Positions 52,730 through 61,984 of a stretch of 64,000 nucleotides of DNA are shown one piece after another. Each line of letters begins with the position of its first letter. Position 1 is the stretch's first letter. A program made the position numbers and the translations under genes. Source of the DNA: JAJEFO01 sp965208685 (lineage in GTDB: Bacteria > Pseudomonadota > Alphaproteobacteria > Rhodobacterales > Rhodobacteraceae). The stretch lies in contig CBDBPL010000007.1 in NCBI GenBank assembly GCA_965208685.1, positions 1,860,001 to 1,924,000 on the forward strand. Reading direction: 5' to 3'. The notes beneath the pieces are model-generated. The model searched no databases and was not told where the DNA came from. It saw nothing but the letters and a program-made list of their open reading frames with translations.

Positions 52730-53824
52730 TCACGGCGCGCTGACGGTTCCGCCGCAGACGGGATTCGCTGCGCCGGTCGTTCCCGGCGCGGATGTCGGCA
52801 ACTTCAGGCGGACTCGTGCCGCGAGATAGCCGAATGCCTGTGCCTCCAGCATGTCGCCATCCAGCCCGACCTCCTCCACCGGCATGACCGGACTATCAAG
52901 CCCCGCGGTCAGCAATGCCATGAGGCCGCGGTTCTTGCGGCCCCCACCGGACACCAGGACCTGGATGGGCGCCTGTGGGCAATGCGCCACTCCCAGGGCG
53001 ACCGCCTGTGCCGCGCCGGCCGCGAGGGTCGCCGCGGCATCGGCAGGCGCGCATGCATGGACCTCCGGCAGCCATCCTGAAAACTCGTTTCTGTCCAGTG
53101 ATTTCGGAGGCGGTCTTGAGAAATATTCGTGATGCTCCACCAGGCGCCCAAGGATTCCCGCATTGACATTGCCCGCCGACGTCAACCGACCGTCCTGATC
53201 CATCGGAGCGTTGAGCCGGACTTGGCAGAGATCGTTGATCGGCGCATTGCCCGGGCCGGTGTCAAAGGCCAGGCAGGCGCCCGGAGACTCGGGCGTTGGC
53301 AACAACGGGTCCAGCCAAGTGAGGTTCGCGACGCCACCCAAGTTGAGGAAGGCGACCGGTCCGGAGACGCCTAGCATTCGAGCGAGTGCAAAGTGATAGA
53401 ACGGCGCCAGTGGCGCGCCCTGCCCTCCGTGCCGCATGTCTTCGGAGCGGAAGTCCCAGGCCACCGGCACGCCGAGGGCACCGGCCAGCGATTCGCCGTC
53501 GCCGATTTGGCGCGTTCGGCCTTCGTCGGGACGATGGAGTGTCGTCTGGCCGTGGAATCCGACCAGTTCCGCACCGTCGAACTCGGACAGGATTTCGACA
53601 TGCGCGGCTTCGACCACCTTGGCGGCGGCATCGATTTCGCGGCCTTGTTCATGCCCCAGGGCGGAACGCAGGATCTCCCGCTCGGTCGGCGAATAAGGTC
53701 GATATCCCGTCCGACCGAACTCCAGGACGTGAGTCCCGTCTGTCCGGATCATTGCCGCGTCCACACCGTCCAGGGACGTGCCGGACATAGTGCCGGCCAC
53801 CCAAATCGAGCCATCTTCAGGCAT
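52730..53824 (-). CDS. anmK: Anhydro-N-acetylmuramic acid kinase
   Basis: The protein has 364 residues from ATG 53824. Family marks: WVAGTMSGTSLDGVDAAMI at the N-terminus, GFHGQTTLHRP, NLGGVANLTWL and FDTGPGNAPIND. It hydrolyses and phosphorylates 1,6-anhydroMurNAc, recycling cell-wall sugar in the cytosol. It is divergent from tyrS across ~70 bp. A longer open frame upstream would overlap tyrS and is not used. Confidence 0.94.
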   Translation of the reverse strand: MPEDGSIWVAGTMSGTSLDGVDAAMIRTDGTHVLEFGRTGYRPYSPTEREILRSALGHEQGREIDAAAKVVEAAHVEILSEFDGAELVGFHGQTTLHRPDEGRTRQIGDGESLAGALGVPVAWDFRSEDMRHGGQGAPLAPFYHFALARMLGVSGPVAFLNLGGVANLTWLDPLLPTPESPGACLAFDTGPGNAPINDLCQVRLNAPMDQDGRLTSAGNVNAGILGRLVEHHEYFSRPPPKSLDRNEFSGWLPEVHACAPADAAATLAAGAAQAVALGVAHCPQAPIQVLVSGGGRKNRGLMALLTAGLDSPVMPVEEVGLDGDMLEAQAFGYLAARVRLKLPTSAPGTTGAANPVCGGTVSAP

Positions 53825-53895
53825 GGAGTTTGCGTTGCCTTCCGCGCGCGTATAGGAGTCGTCGCCGCATGGACGCAAGAATATACGGGACGGCG

Positions 53896-55149
53896 ATGAC
53901 CTTTCACCCCAAATCGGAATTCCTTTCCACCGTGAAGTCACGCGGGTTCCTAGCCGATTGCACCGACCTTTCCGGCCTCGACGATGAAATGCGGAAGGGC
54001 TCCGTCACGGGCTACATCGGCTTTGACCTGACGGCCACGTCGCTGCATATCGGCAACCTTGTGCAAATCATGCTCCTCCGGTGGATGCAGAAGACCGGCC
54101 ACAGGCCGATCACGCTGATGGGTGGCGGCACGACCAAGGTCGGCGACCCTTCCGGCAAGGACGAAATGCGCAAGATGCTATCCGTCGAGAGAATTCGGGA
54201 AAACGCCGAGGGAATTCGCAAGGTCTTCCTGCGCTACATTTCCTACGGCGACGGGCCCAAGGATTCGCCTCTCGTGGACAATTCGGAGTGGCTCGACGAT
54301 TTGGGATACATCGGTTTCCTGAGAGATGTCGGCAAGCACTTCACGATCAACCGACTCCTCGCGTTCGAGAGCGTGAAGTCGCGACTGGACCGAGAGCAGG
54401 CGCTTTCCTTCATCGAATTCAACTACATGCTGCTTCAGGCCTACGACTTTCTCGAGTTGCACCGACGCTTTGGATGCATGCTGCAGATGGGCGGGTCGGA
54501 CCAGTGGGGCAACATCGTCTCAGGCACCGACCTGATCAGGCGTGTGGAAGGGGCCGATGCTTTCGGCCTCACGACTCCGCTCGTGACCCGTGCAGATGGC
54601 AGGAAAATGGGCAAATCGGCAGAGGGTGCCGTCTGGCTGAACGAGGAAATGATGTCGGGCTACGAATTCTGGCAGTGGTGGCGGAACGTGCCTGACGAAG
54701 ATGTCGGGAAGTTCCTGAAGTTGTTCACGGAACTGCCTGTCGACGAGTGCGACAGGTTTGGGGCGCTTGGCGGCTCGGAAGTCAACGAGGCGAAGATTCG
54801 GTTGGCAAACGAAGTGACCACGCTTTGCCGGGGAACCGAGGCGGCTCGTGCAGCGGAGCAGACTGCGCGCGAAGTCTTTGAGAAAGGCGGCGTAGGTGAT
54901 GACCTGCCCACGCTGGAACTGGCGCGCGAAGACGTTGGCGACGGAATTGCCGCCGCGCAGCTCATCGTGCGTTCAGGACTCGCCAAGTCCGGCAAGGAGG
55001 CCAAGCGCCTCATTGCGGAGAACGGGGCACGGGTCGACGACAAGCCACTGACCGATGCAGGGCGGATGTTTGACCTTGCTGCATTGAGTTCACCCATCAA
55101 GCTCTCGGCTGGCAAAAAGCGACACGCTCTCGTCAAGCTCCAGAAATAG
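53896..55149 (+). CDS. tyrS: Tyrosyl-tRNA synthetase
   Basis: The protein has 417 residues from ATG 53896. The class I HIGH motif is H51-I-G-N54 and the KMSKS loop is K237-M-G-K-S241 (GRKMGKSAEG). A C-terminal S4-like domain follows (LAKSGKEAKRLIAENGARV). It charges tRNA-Tyr. An upstream in-frame ATG at 53869 is possible, but the shorter start agrees with family length. Confidence 0.95.
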   Translation: MTFHPKSEFLSTVKSRGFLADCTDLSGLDDEMRKGSVTGYIGFDLTATSLHIGNLVQIMLLRWMQKTGHRPITLMGGGTTKVGDPSGKDEMRKMLSVERIRENAEGIRKVFLRYISYGDGPKDSPLVDNSEWLDDLGYIGFLRDVGKHFTINRLLAFESVKSRLDREQALSFIEFNYMLLQAYDFLELHRRFGCMLQMGGSDQWGNIVSGTDLIRRVEGADAFGLTTPLVTRADGRKMGKSAEGAVWLNEEMMSGYEFWQWWRNVPDEDVGKFLKLFTELPVDECDRFGALGGSEVNEAKIRLANEVTTLCRGTEAARAAEQTAREVFEKGGVGDDLPTLELAREDVGDGIAAAQLIVRSGLAKSGKEAKRLIAENGARVDDKPLTDAGRMFDLAALSSPIKLSAGKKRHALVKLQK

Positions 55150-55253
55150 GTTCTGCATCTGCGTGCGCCGCTGCACAACGCCTTCTATGAAGGGGGCGCT
55201 CGGCGGAACGCGGAGGAACCGGAGCGGTTCCGGCGAATTGGCAGGCGTCTTTA

Positions 55254-55280
55254 CTGACAGGCGCTTATTCCTTATATAAT
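55254..55280 (+). promoter_or_regulatory. Probable promoter of sufT-sufA
   Basis: A perfect TATAAT (55275-55280) lies 34 bp before the sufT start in an AT-rich patch. The -35 is weak: CTGACA at 55254-55259 with a short 15-bp spacer, or TTTACT at 55250-55255 with 19 bp. A hairpin GGAACC-GGAGC-GGTTCC just upstream (~55215-55231) could end tyrS transcription. Confidence 0.45.
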
Positions 55281-55313
55281 CACTCAGTCAATTGCGGCAA
55301 CAGCGAGGCAGCC

Positions 55314-55679
55314 ATGACAGTTGAGTTGAGCGAACAGCTTGAGGGCGCGCCGCTGATTGCGCCGTCGGCCACTGACCATCCGCTCTACGACTCGATCGTG
55401 GCGGCGTGCCGTTCTGTGTACGATCCGGAGATTCCGGTGAACATCTATGATCTGGGCCTGATCTACACGATCGACATTTCTGACGACGGAGCCGTTACGG
55501 TCCTGATGAGCCTGACCGCGCCGGGATGTCCTGTTGCCGGAGAGATGCCTGGATGGGTTGCCGAGGCCGTCGAGCCCCTGCCCGGTGTCAGGCAGGTCGA
55601 TGTGACTCTCACGTGGGATCCACCCTGGGGCATGGACATGATGTCCGACGAAGCTCGGCTCGAACTGGGATTCATGTGA
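55314..55679 (+). CDS. sufT: SufT (DUF59/MIP18 family) Fe-S assembly factor
   Basis: The protein has 121 residues. The DUF59 core is seen in VYDPEIPVNIYDLGLIYTID, MSLTAPGCPVAGEMPGWV (with the reactive Cys) and VTLTWDPPWGMDMMSDEAR. SufT-type proteins help deliver Fe-S clusters to client enzymes. Its TGA overlaps the sufA start (TGATG). Other suf genes are not in the window. Confidence 0.93.
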   Translation: MTVELSEQLEGAPLIAPSATDHPLYDSIVAACRSVYDPEIPVNIYDLGLIYTIDISDDGAVTVLMSLTAPGCPVAGEMPGWVAEAVEPLPGVRQVDVTLTWDPPWGMDMMSDEARLELGFM

Positions 55680-56068
55680 TGTTCGGAGTTCCCGAAAAAG
55701 CGGCCGTGACAATGACCTCTGCGGCAGTTGGCCAGATCACGAAGCTCATGGAACGCGATGGCCGCGCCGGACTTCGAATCGGCGTGAAGAAAGGCGGCTG
55801 CGCGGGCATGGAATACACCATGGATTATGCTGATGACGTGGACCCGCTGGACGAGGTGGTCGAGAAAGATGGCGCCCGTGTCATGATTGCACCGATGGCG
55901 CAGATGTTCCTCTTTGGGACCGAGATCGACTATGAAGATTCGCTGCTCGAGTCGGGATTCACGTTCAAGAATCCAAATGTTGAAGATGCCTGCGGCTGTG
56001 GCGAATCCATAAAGTTCAAGGACGTCGACCAGCTTTCGGCCGAACGGGAAGTCGGCTCGAAAGAATGA
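55679..56068 (+). CDS. sufA: A-type Fe-S carrier (SufA/IscA family)
   Basis: The protein has 129 residues. The three conserved cysteines are C41 (GGCAGMEYTM) and C105/C107 (DACGCGES). A-type carriers hold a [2Fe-2S] or [4Fe-4S] cluster and pass it to apo-proteins. Translationally coupled to sufT. About 40 bp separate it from tpiA. Confidence 0.93.
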   Translation: MFGVPEKAAVTMTSAAVGQITKLMERDGRAGLRIGVKKGGCAGMEYTMDYADDVDPLDEVVEKDGARVMIAPMAQMFLFGTEIDYEDSLLESGFTFKNPNVEDACGCGESIKFKDVDQLSAEREVGSKE

Positions 56069-56108
56069 ATCGTCATCGCAGGACAATCCCGAAGATCGGC
56101 ATTGAGTG

Positions 56109-56852
56109 ATGCGCAGATTGGCGGCCGGCAACTGGAAGATGCACGGAACGGGCGAGAGTCTGGATGAAGTCCGGGCTCTTGCCTCCACATTTCCGTCTCC
56201 GGACTGCGACATCCTGATCTGCCCGCCGGCGACATTGCTGTCTCGTATGGCTGAAACTGCGGCAGGGACCGCCATCGCGGTTGGCGCACAGGATTGTCAC
56301 ACGAACCCGTCGGGCGCGCATACCGGTGACATCGCGGCCGAAATGATCGCTGACGCTGGCGGCATCTACGTCATCGTCGGCCACTCCGAACGGCGTTCCG
56401 ACCATGGTGAATCCGATGCGGAGATCCGCGCAAAGGCCGCGGCAGCTTGGGCTGCCGGACTTGCCGCGATCATCTGCGTCGGGGAAACCCTGCGGGAACG
56501 AGAGGACGGCCGAACGATTGACGTCGTGCGCGGCCAGCTCGGCAGCTCGGTGCCCGATGGCGCAACCGGACAGAACACGGTCGTGGCCTACGAGCCGGTC
56601 TGGGCGATCGGAACCGGCAAGGTGCCCACGCTTGCAGAGATCGCGGAAGTGCACGACGACATTCGCAAGGAAGTGATCGCGCGCTTCGGAGCTGCAGCGC
56701 AAGAAATGCGCTTGCTCTACGGAGGCTCGGTGAAGCCGTCGAACGCGCACGAGATATTCGGTGTCCCGAACGTGGATGGCGCTCTTGTGGGCGGTGCGTC
56801 CCTGAAAGCGGATGACTTTGGCGCGATCGTTGCGGAACTGGAGCGGGCGTAA
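56109..56852 (+). CDS. tpiA: Triosephosphate isomerase
   Basis: The protein has 247 residues from ATG 56109 (a GTG at 56106 is an in-frame alternative). Catalytic residues: K10 (AAGNWKMHG), His in VIVGHSERRS and Glu in AYEPVWAIGTG; the phosphate loop is LLYGGSVKPSN. It interconverts DHAP and glyceraldehyde-3-phosphate in glycolysis/gluconeogenesis. Confidence 0.95.
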   Translation: MRRLAAGNWKMHGTGESLDEVRALASTFPSPDCDILICPPATLLSRMAETAAGTAIAVGAQDCHTNPSGAHTGDIAAEMIADAGGIYVIVGHSERRSDHGESDAEIRAKAAAAWAAGLAAIICVGETLREREDGRTIDVVRGQLGSSVPDGATGQNTVVAYEPVWAIGTGKVPTLAEIAEVHDDIRKEVIARFGAAAQEMRLLYGGSVKPSNAHEIFGVPNVDGALVGGASLKADDFGAIVAELERA

Positions 56853-56926
56853 CGTCCAATTTGGCGACGGCCTGGATTCCTGCAGAGATTGAAACTGATG
56901 ACCTGCGTGGACAACCCTTGTGGCCG

Positions 56927-57529
56927 CTATGCCCCGCTCGTTTCCAAATGCGCCTCCAGGTGGTCCAGCCGATCCTGGCCCCAGAATCGGTTGTCGTCGT
57001 CGGTTATGAAGAAGGGGGCTCCGAAGGCTCCGGCATTCACCGCATCCTCAAGATTCGCTTCATAGGTCTCCGCACCAGAAAGAAGTCCGCTGTCCGCAAG
57101 CCCGGGATCGAATCCTGCGGACTCCAGGCAGGACTTGATCACGGAATCTTCGGCAATGTCCTTCTCTTCCGCCCAGCAAGCCCGTGTTATGGCTGCAACC
57201 AGTGATGCCAAGTCGCCGTTGCCGTCCTTCTGCGCCGCAATGACCGCGTAGGATGCGGGTGCAGGATTGGTCGGCCAGCAAGCCGGATGCAGGTTGATCG
57301 GCATGCCGGCAATCTTCGCGTTCCGCTCCATCTCGATCAGCCGATACTCCTGGCGCGAAACGTGTCGCTGCGCAGGCGGCAAGCCGCCCGTGCGCGCGAA
57401 CAGCGCCATCAGGTCCAACGGCTTGTAGGTCATCGTGGCGCCGTGCCGGGACGCAATCTCGCCGGGCCGCGTGCCGGCCAAGTAACAGTTGGGCGAAAAC
57501 ACCCCGAGATAGTAGTCGACATGCGCCAT
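56927..57529 (-). CDS. DsbA-fold protein, 2-hydroxychromene-2-carboxylate isomerase-like
   Basis: The protein has 200 residues from ATG 57529, with GGGAGG 5-6 bp upstream. It matches the HCCA-isomerase family: VDYYLGVFSPNCYLAG, YKPLDLMALFARTGG, MPINLHPACWPTNP and GAFGAPFFITDDDNRFWGQD. HCCA isomerase uses glutathione in naphthalene breakdown, but the family is widespread as kappa-GST-like proteins of unknown role. The FGAPFF cis-proline loop is typical of thioredoxin-like folds. It is convergent with tpiA. Confidence 0.85.
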   Translation of the reverse strand: MAHVDYYLGVFSPNCYLAGTRPGEIASRHGATMTYKPLDLMALFARTGGLPPAQRHVSRQEYRLIEMERNAKIAGMPINLHPACWPTNPAPASYAVIAAQKDGNGDLASLVAAITRACWAEEKDIAEDSVIKSCLESAGFDPGLADSGLLSGAETYEANLEDAVNAGAFGAPFFITDDDNRFWGQDRLDHLEAHLETSGA

Positions 57530-57637
57530 TTTCGCCTCCCTCACACAAGTCAGTTTGCCTGACCGTATGCCCGTGCTAAGCGGTGTCAACTTTTTTGATT
57601 CTGCAGTCCGCACTGACCAGAAGGGACACCATTGGCA

Positions 57638-58654
57638 ATGCCCCAGATTGAAGGTCCGAAGATACTCGCCGGAAATTCGAACCCCTCCATGGCGTCGGCT
57701 GTCTGCCGTCGGATGTCGATACGTTGCGGAACAAGCGTCGATCTGGTCAAGGCACGAGTTGAACGCTTCAACGACGGCGAAATTTTCGTGGAAGTGTTTG
57801 AAAACGTCCGCGGCGAAGAGACTTTCATTCTGCAGTCCACGTCAAACCCGGCCAACGACAACCTGATGGAATTGCTGATCATGGCCGATGCCCTGCGGCG
57901 TTCGTCCGCCCAGCGCGTGACGGCCGTCGTTCCCTATTTCGGCTATGCACGGCAGGACCGGCGAACAAAGTCTCGCGTTCCCATCTCGGCGAAGCTGGTC
58001 GCGAACATGATCGTGAGTGCCGGCATCGAACGCGTCTTGACCATGGATTTGCACGCGGCACAGATTCAGGGCTTTTTTGACGTGCCTGTCGACAACCTCT
58101 ACGCATCGCCGATCTTTGCACTCGACATCAAGCATGCGTTCAAGAGGAAGCTGGACCAGGTTACCGTGGTATCTCCGGATGTCGGAGGCGTCGCGCGAGC
58201 GCGTGAACTGGCCCAGCGCATCGGGGCGCCGCTGTCAATCGTCGACAAGAGACGCGAGCATCCCGGCGACGTCGCGGAAATGACCGTGATCGGAGAAGTG
58301 AAGGATCGGGTCTGCATCGTCATTGACGACATCGTCGATACGGCAGGCACATTGTGCAAGGCGGCCGAAACGCTGATCAACGAAGGGGCGAAGGAGGTTC
58401 ACGCCTACATCACGCACGGCGTCCTTTCGGGACCAGCAATAGAACGCGTGACTGGATCCGTCATGAAGAGCCTGGTGATCACCGACACGATCGAGCCGGC
58501 GCATGAAACTGTCAATGCAGAGAACATCCGGGTCATTCCGACCGCGCCGGTGTTTGCCCAGGCGATCCAGAACATCTGGCAGGGTACCAGCGTGTCAAAC
58601 TTGTTCAGCGCCACGATGCTGGAACCGATCTATGACGGGATGTACTCAAGCTGA
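57638..58654 (+). CDS. prs: Ribose-phosphate pyrophosphokinase
   Basis: The protein has 338 residues from ATG 57638; a TTG at 57632 nearer to the AAGGGAC site is possible. Family marks are RVTAVVPYFGYARQDRRTKS, the DLHAAQIQGFFD region, SPDVGGVARARELA and the PRPP loop CIVIDDIVDTAGTL. It makes PRPP for nucleotide, histidine and tryptophan synthesis. Single-gene unit. Confidence 0.95.
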   Translation: MPQIEGPKILAGNSNPSMASAVCRRMSIRCGTSVDLVKARVERFNDGEIFVEVFENVRGEETFILQSTSNPANDNLMELLIMADALRRSSAQRVTAVVPYFGYARQDRRTKSRVPISAKLVANMIVSAGIERVLTMDLHAAQIQGFFDVPVDNLYASPIFALDIKHAFKRKLDQVTVVSPDVGGVARARELAQRIGAPLSIVDKRREHPGDVAEMTVIGEVKDRVCIVIDDIVDTAGTLCKAAETLINEGAKEVHAYITHGVLSGPAIERVTGSVMKSLVITDTIEPAHETVNAENIRVIPTAPVFAQAIQNIWQGTSVSNLFSATMLEPIYDGMYSS

Positions 58655-58925
58655 CCCGCTGCGTTCAGGAATCGTCCCAGTGGTTCCTTCAGGGGCACGT
58701 GGAGATGCCGTTTCTCCGTAGTTTCCCAGGTCTGCGGCCGCACGACCGGGATTCCGCATTGCGTCCGTTGGCGCGTCCTTGAATCATGCCGGACGCGGCT
58801 CAAGGGCAGGCGGTCGGGCTCCCCAAGCGCGCATTCGCGATGGATTCCAGCGTACCGCGGAACCGGGCTCGATATGGCGTCGTCCACCCTTGCAGGAAGG
58901 CACTTGGCAGGATACGCCCCGTCGC

Positions 58926-59861
58926 ATGCGCATCATTCGCGACACTACGTATGTGCGACCGCAGGACCGGGGAGCCACCGCTGCAATAGGCAATTTCGAC
59001 GGTGTTCATGTCGGCCACCAGGCGGTCCTTGGCGTCGCCGCGAAGGCTGCCAACGCGCCGCTGGGCGTTCTCACTTTCGTGCCGCATCCCAGGGAGTATT
59101 TCGCGCCTTCCGCCCCGCCCTTCCGGCTCATGAACGCTGCGGCAAGGGCGCACCGCCTGCAGAGTCTTGGCGTCGAGCTCCTCTACGAGATGTCGTTCAA
59201 CGACCGCCTTGCCTCCCTGAGCCCGGAGGCCTTTTCCAAGGACGTCATCCGCGACGGCCTTGGTCTCGTGCACGTCACCGTGGGGGCCGACTTCTGTTTC
59301 GGGAAGGGTCGCGCCGGCGACGCTGCGACCCTGCAAGCACACGGCAATAAAATGGGATTCGGCGTCACGATCGCCGAACTGGTTGCCGAAAACGGAGACG
59401 AAGTCTCTTCGACCCGGATTCGAAAGGCCCTGAGTGACGGCAAACCTGAAGACGCGGCCGCCATGCTGGGGCACTTGCACCGGATCGAAGGTGAAGTGCT
59501 TCGCGGAGACCAGCGCGGGCGTGAACTGGGTTACCCGACGGCGAACATCTCGTTGGACGGGCTGCATCCTCCCAAGTTCGGAGTCTACGCGGTAAGGGTC
59601 GACGTCCTCGACGGCTCCGCCAAGGGCAGCTACGAGGGTGTCGCATCTCTGGGCGTCCGGCCGATGTTTGGCGAGAATGCGCCAAACCTTGAGGCACATC
59701 TCTTTGACTTCTCCGGAGATCTCTACGGAATCAGCTTGAGCATCGCTCTCGTGTCCTACCTGCGCCCCGAAGTGAGATTCGAATGCGTTGATGCGCTTGT
59801 CGCAGCAATGGATGATGACAGCGCAAAGGCGCGCTCCGTTCTGGCTGGCACCAATGAATGA
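58926..59861 (+). CDS. ribF: Bifunctional riboflavin kinase/FAD synthetase
   Basis: The protein has 311 residues from ATG 58926. The nucleotidyltransferase domain has AAIGNFDGVHVGHQAVL, TFVPHPREYF and EVSSTRIRKALSDG; the kinase domain has GRELGYPTANI and KFGVYAVRV. It converts riboflavin to FMN and FAD. It overlaps the next gene by 8 bp. The 271 bp upstream of it (58655-58925) show no gene. Confidence 0.94.
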   Translation: MRIIRDTTYVRPQDRGATAAIGNFDGVHVGHQAVLGVAAKAANAPLGVLTFVPHPREYFAPSAPPFRLMNAAARAHRLQSLGVELLYEMSFNDRLASLSPEAFSKDVIRDGLGLVHVTVGADFCFGKGRAGDAATLQAHGNKMGFGVTIAELVAENGDEVSSTRIRKALSDGKPEDAAAMLGHLHRIEGEVLRGDQRGRELGYPTANISLDGLHPPKFGVYAVRVDVLDGSAKGSYEGVASLGVRPMFGENAPNLEAHLFDFSGDLYGISLSIALVSYLRPEVRFECVDALVAAMDDDSAKARSVLAGTNE

Positions 59862-60369
59862 AACAATCCATGCAAGGTCCCGTGTCGAAGCTGTCGCGAG
59901 CGAACCGGACCCGATAGACCGCGACGGGCTGCGCGACCGCTTCTGGGAGCACGTTCCTCTCGAAAGTCTGAGCCGGAAGGAATGGGAAGCGCTCTGCGAC
60001 GGCTGTGGACGCTGCTGCCTCAACAAGCTCGAAGACGCGGACTCGGGCGAGATTGCTTATACGCGCATTGCATGCCGCCTTCTTGACGATGAGGCTTGCA
60101 GGTGTTCCCAATACGACATCCGCAAGCAACTGGTTCCGGATTGTGTCGTCCTGACGCCTTCGAACATCTCGGAGGTCGCGCATTGGATGCCGCGCACATG
60201 CGCATACAGGTTGATCTGGGAGGGCAGGTCGCTGTTCGACTGGCATCCGCTGATTTCCGGCACTCCCGAGACCGTGCATGAAGCAGGCGTGTCGGTCCGG
60301 GGCGGGACCGTGCCTGAGTGGGAAGTCGAAGCGGAGGACTGGGAGGACCATGTCATCAATGACACGTGA
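59854..60369 (+). CDS. YkgJ/YcgN-type cysteine-cluster protein
   Basis: The protein has 171 residues from ATG 59854, overlapping ribF by 8 bp. Cysteines are arranged CDGCGRCC, CRLLDDEACRCSQYD and DCVVL...CAYRL, the UPF0260 pattern, suggesting a zinc or Fe-S site. The function of the family is unknown. Its coupling to ribF suggests co-expression but not a known joint role. Confidence 0.85.
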   Translation: MNETIHARSRVEAVASEPDPIDRDGLRDRFWEHVPLESLSRKEWEALCDGCGRCCLNKLEDADSGEIAYTRIACRLLDDEACRCSQYDIRKQLVPDCVVLTPSNISEVAHWMPRTCAYRLIWEGRSLFDWHPLISGTPETVHEAGVSVRGGTVPEWEVEAEDWEDHVINDT

Positions 60370-60402
60370 CCGTTGTGGATTCCGTGCAATCTGCACGCTA
60401 CC

Positions 60403-60933
60403 ATGGACAGCATGCGGCTCACTGTCTCACTTGCAGCGCTCGCCGTCCTGGCAAGCTGCGCCTCGCTTTCCGAATCCGAATGCCGAAAAGGGGCGTGGTA
60501 CGACATCGGCCTTACCGACGGCGCGCGCGGGCAGAGGTCAAGCTACATTGCAGAGCATTCCATGGCTTGCGGTGAGTTCGGCATCACTCCGGATGCACAC
60601 GAATGGCATCGCGGACGCGAAGCCGGGCTGAACCAATACTGCACCGCCGCCAATGCCTATTATGTCGGCACAACCGGCACCCGTCTTTCGCCCGTCTGCC
60701 GCGAAGAGGACGCGAACGCCCTGCAACTCGCAAACCTGCGCGGATTGAATTGGCACAAGATCGGACGAGAAATCGACAAGACAAGGCAGGAGATCCGGGA
60801 AATCAACACGCAGCTAGCGGAGCTTCCGGCCGACAGCGCCGAACGTGCATCGCTGGTGTTGCGGCAAGGCTTTCTCCGTCTCGAAATCTTGAATCTTCAG
60901 GCGCAAAGGACGCACTATCGCTTTCGACATTGA
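60403..60933 (+). CDS. DUF2799 lipoprotein
   Basis: The protein has 176 residues from ATG 60403 (ATG 60412 is equally plausible). A signal peptide ends in the lipobox L-A-S-C (C19), so it should be lipidated. The body matches DUF2799: CRKGAWYDIGLTDGARGQ, HEWHRGREAGLNQYC and NAYYVGTTGTRLSPVC. C-terminal residues 125-170 look like a coiled coil. Its function is unknown. Confidence 0.88.
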   Translation: MDSMRLTVSLAALAVLASCASLSESECRKGAWYDIGLTDGARGQRSSYIAEHSMACGEFGITPDAHEWHRGREAGLNQYCTAANAYYVGTTGTRLSPVCREEDANALQLANLRGLNWHKIGREIDKTRQEIREINTQLAELPADSAERASLVLRQGFLRLEILNLQAQRTHYRFRH

Positions 60934-60940
60934 CGCTGCT

Positions 60941-61026
60941 TGGTGCGGGCGGCCGGACTTGAACCGGCACGGGCCATTGCCCCAGAGATTTTAAGTCTCA
61001 TGCGTCTACCATTCCGCCACGCCCGC
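60941..61026 (-). tRNA. tRNA-Leu (anticodon UAA)
   Basis: On the minus strand the acceptor GCGGGCG (61026-61020) pairs with CGCCCGC, followed by A and an encoded CCA (60943-60941). The anticodon loop reads CTTAAAA with TAA as anticodon. The TpsiC arm is GCCGGTTCAAGTCCGGC. A long variable arm (TGGGGCAATGGCCCG region) marks a class II tRNA. The length of 86 nt with CCA fits leucine tRNA. Confidence 0.96.
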
Positions 61027-61167
61027 TCGAACAGTGCTTAGGCTTGCACTGCATCCGTAGCAAGCCCCAAGGATGTCCGCAGGACTCGCGCCGTCTGCGC
61101 CGAATCGACCGTGACTATCGTTCCCGTCGTGAAGGCGAGGGCAAATTCCAGAGGTTTCAGAACAGGA

Positions 61168-61920
61168 TCAGAGCCTGTAGCGGGCCCAGATCAGTGAAAG
61201 ACGCCGACGGAACTCACTTTCCGGAAGCGTACCGTTCAGCACCCTGTCGGGATCGACCGCTGCGCGCCGCAGGATGGTTCCGGCACGCCAGGCCGCGAGG
61301 GAGGCGGCACAACCGGCTTTGGGAAGGCGCAGGGACCGGAGTTCCGCCAATGCATCCCTTGCAAGTGTTCGAACGTTTTCCGGACCGTCGTCAGGCAGCG
61401 GCCCCCCCACCCGTGCCGTCAAGCGTGGTACGGCAAGAAGGAAATTGGCCAGCCCGCTGACCCTGCCAAGCGTGCGGTAACCGGCCTCGTCTTCGCCGCC
61501 GATGGCACGTGCGGCGACCCACATCAAGGTGCCGCCGGTCGCATCGAGGTATTCTTGAAATTGCCGGACGTCTCCAAAGGGTTTCGAATGAAGATCGCGC
61601 CGTCGCGCCCGCACCAATTGATCAAGGATTTGCGCGCCTTCGCTGTCCAGGACATCGGCCAGCGACGTGATGACCTCATGCTTTCGCGCAGCCTTGCCGT
61701 TCGCAATGTCGTCAAGTGCATCCTGGAGCCATTGAAGGCGCATTTCGCCGATCATTGGTTCGGATACCGCCCAGGTTGCACGAGAGACCTCAACATTGAA
61801 GGCGTAAATCGGGAACAGCACGGCACGTGCCGCCACCGGTGCTGCCATGCAGGCATCGAATCGATCAGGATCACCCTTGGCGACGATGTCCGCCATCGCC
61901 TGAAGGCTCATTTCAGACAC
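61168..61920 (-). CDS. Squalene/phytoene synthase family protein
   Basis: The protein has 250 residues. The family fold is visible in RAVLFPIYAFNVEVSRATWA, SEPMIGEMRLQWLQDALDDI and the LGRVSGLANFLLAVPRL second half. The catalytic DxxxD motifs of true squalene or phytoene synthases are absent or altered, so it is more like the NDUFAF6-type subgroup involved in complex I assembly. Enzymatic activity is doubtful. It lies 64 bp after cimA on the same strand. Confidence 0.82.
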   Translation of the reverse strand: MSEMSLQAMADIVAKGDPDRFDACMAAPVAARAVLFPIYAFNVEVSRATWAVSEPMIGEMRLQWLQDALDDIANGKAARKHEVITSLADVLDSEGAQILDQLVRARRRDLHSKPFGDVRQFQEYLDATGGTLMWVAARAIGGEDEAGYRTLGRVSGLANFLLAVPRLTARVGGPLPDDGPENVRTLARDALAELRSLRLPKAGCAASLAAWRAGTILRRAAVDPDRVLNGTLPESEFRRRLSLIWARYRL

Positions 61921-61984
61921 GCCAGGCGCGATGCGCAGGCCTTGCCAAATCGAATCGTCATGAATGGCAAGAGCACGGCCTGCG

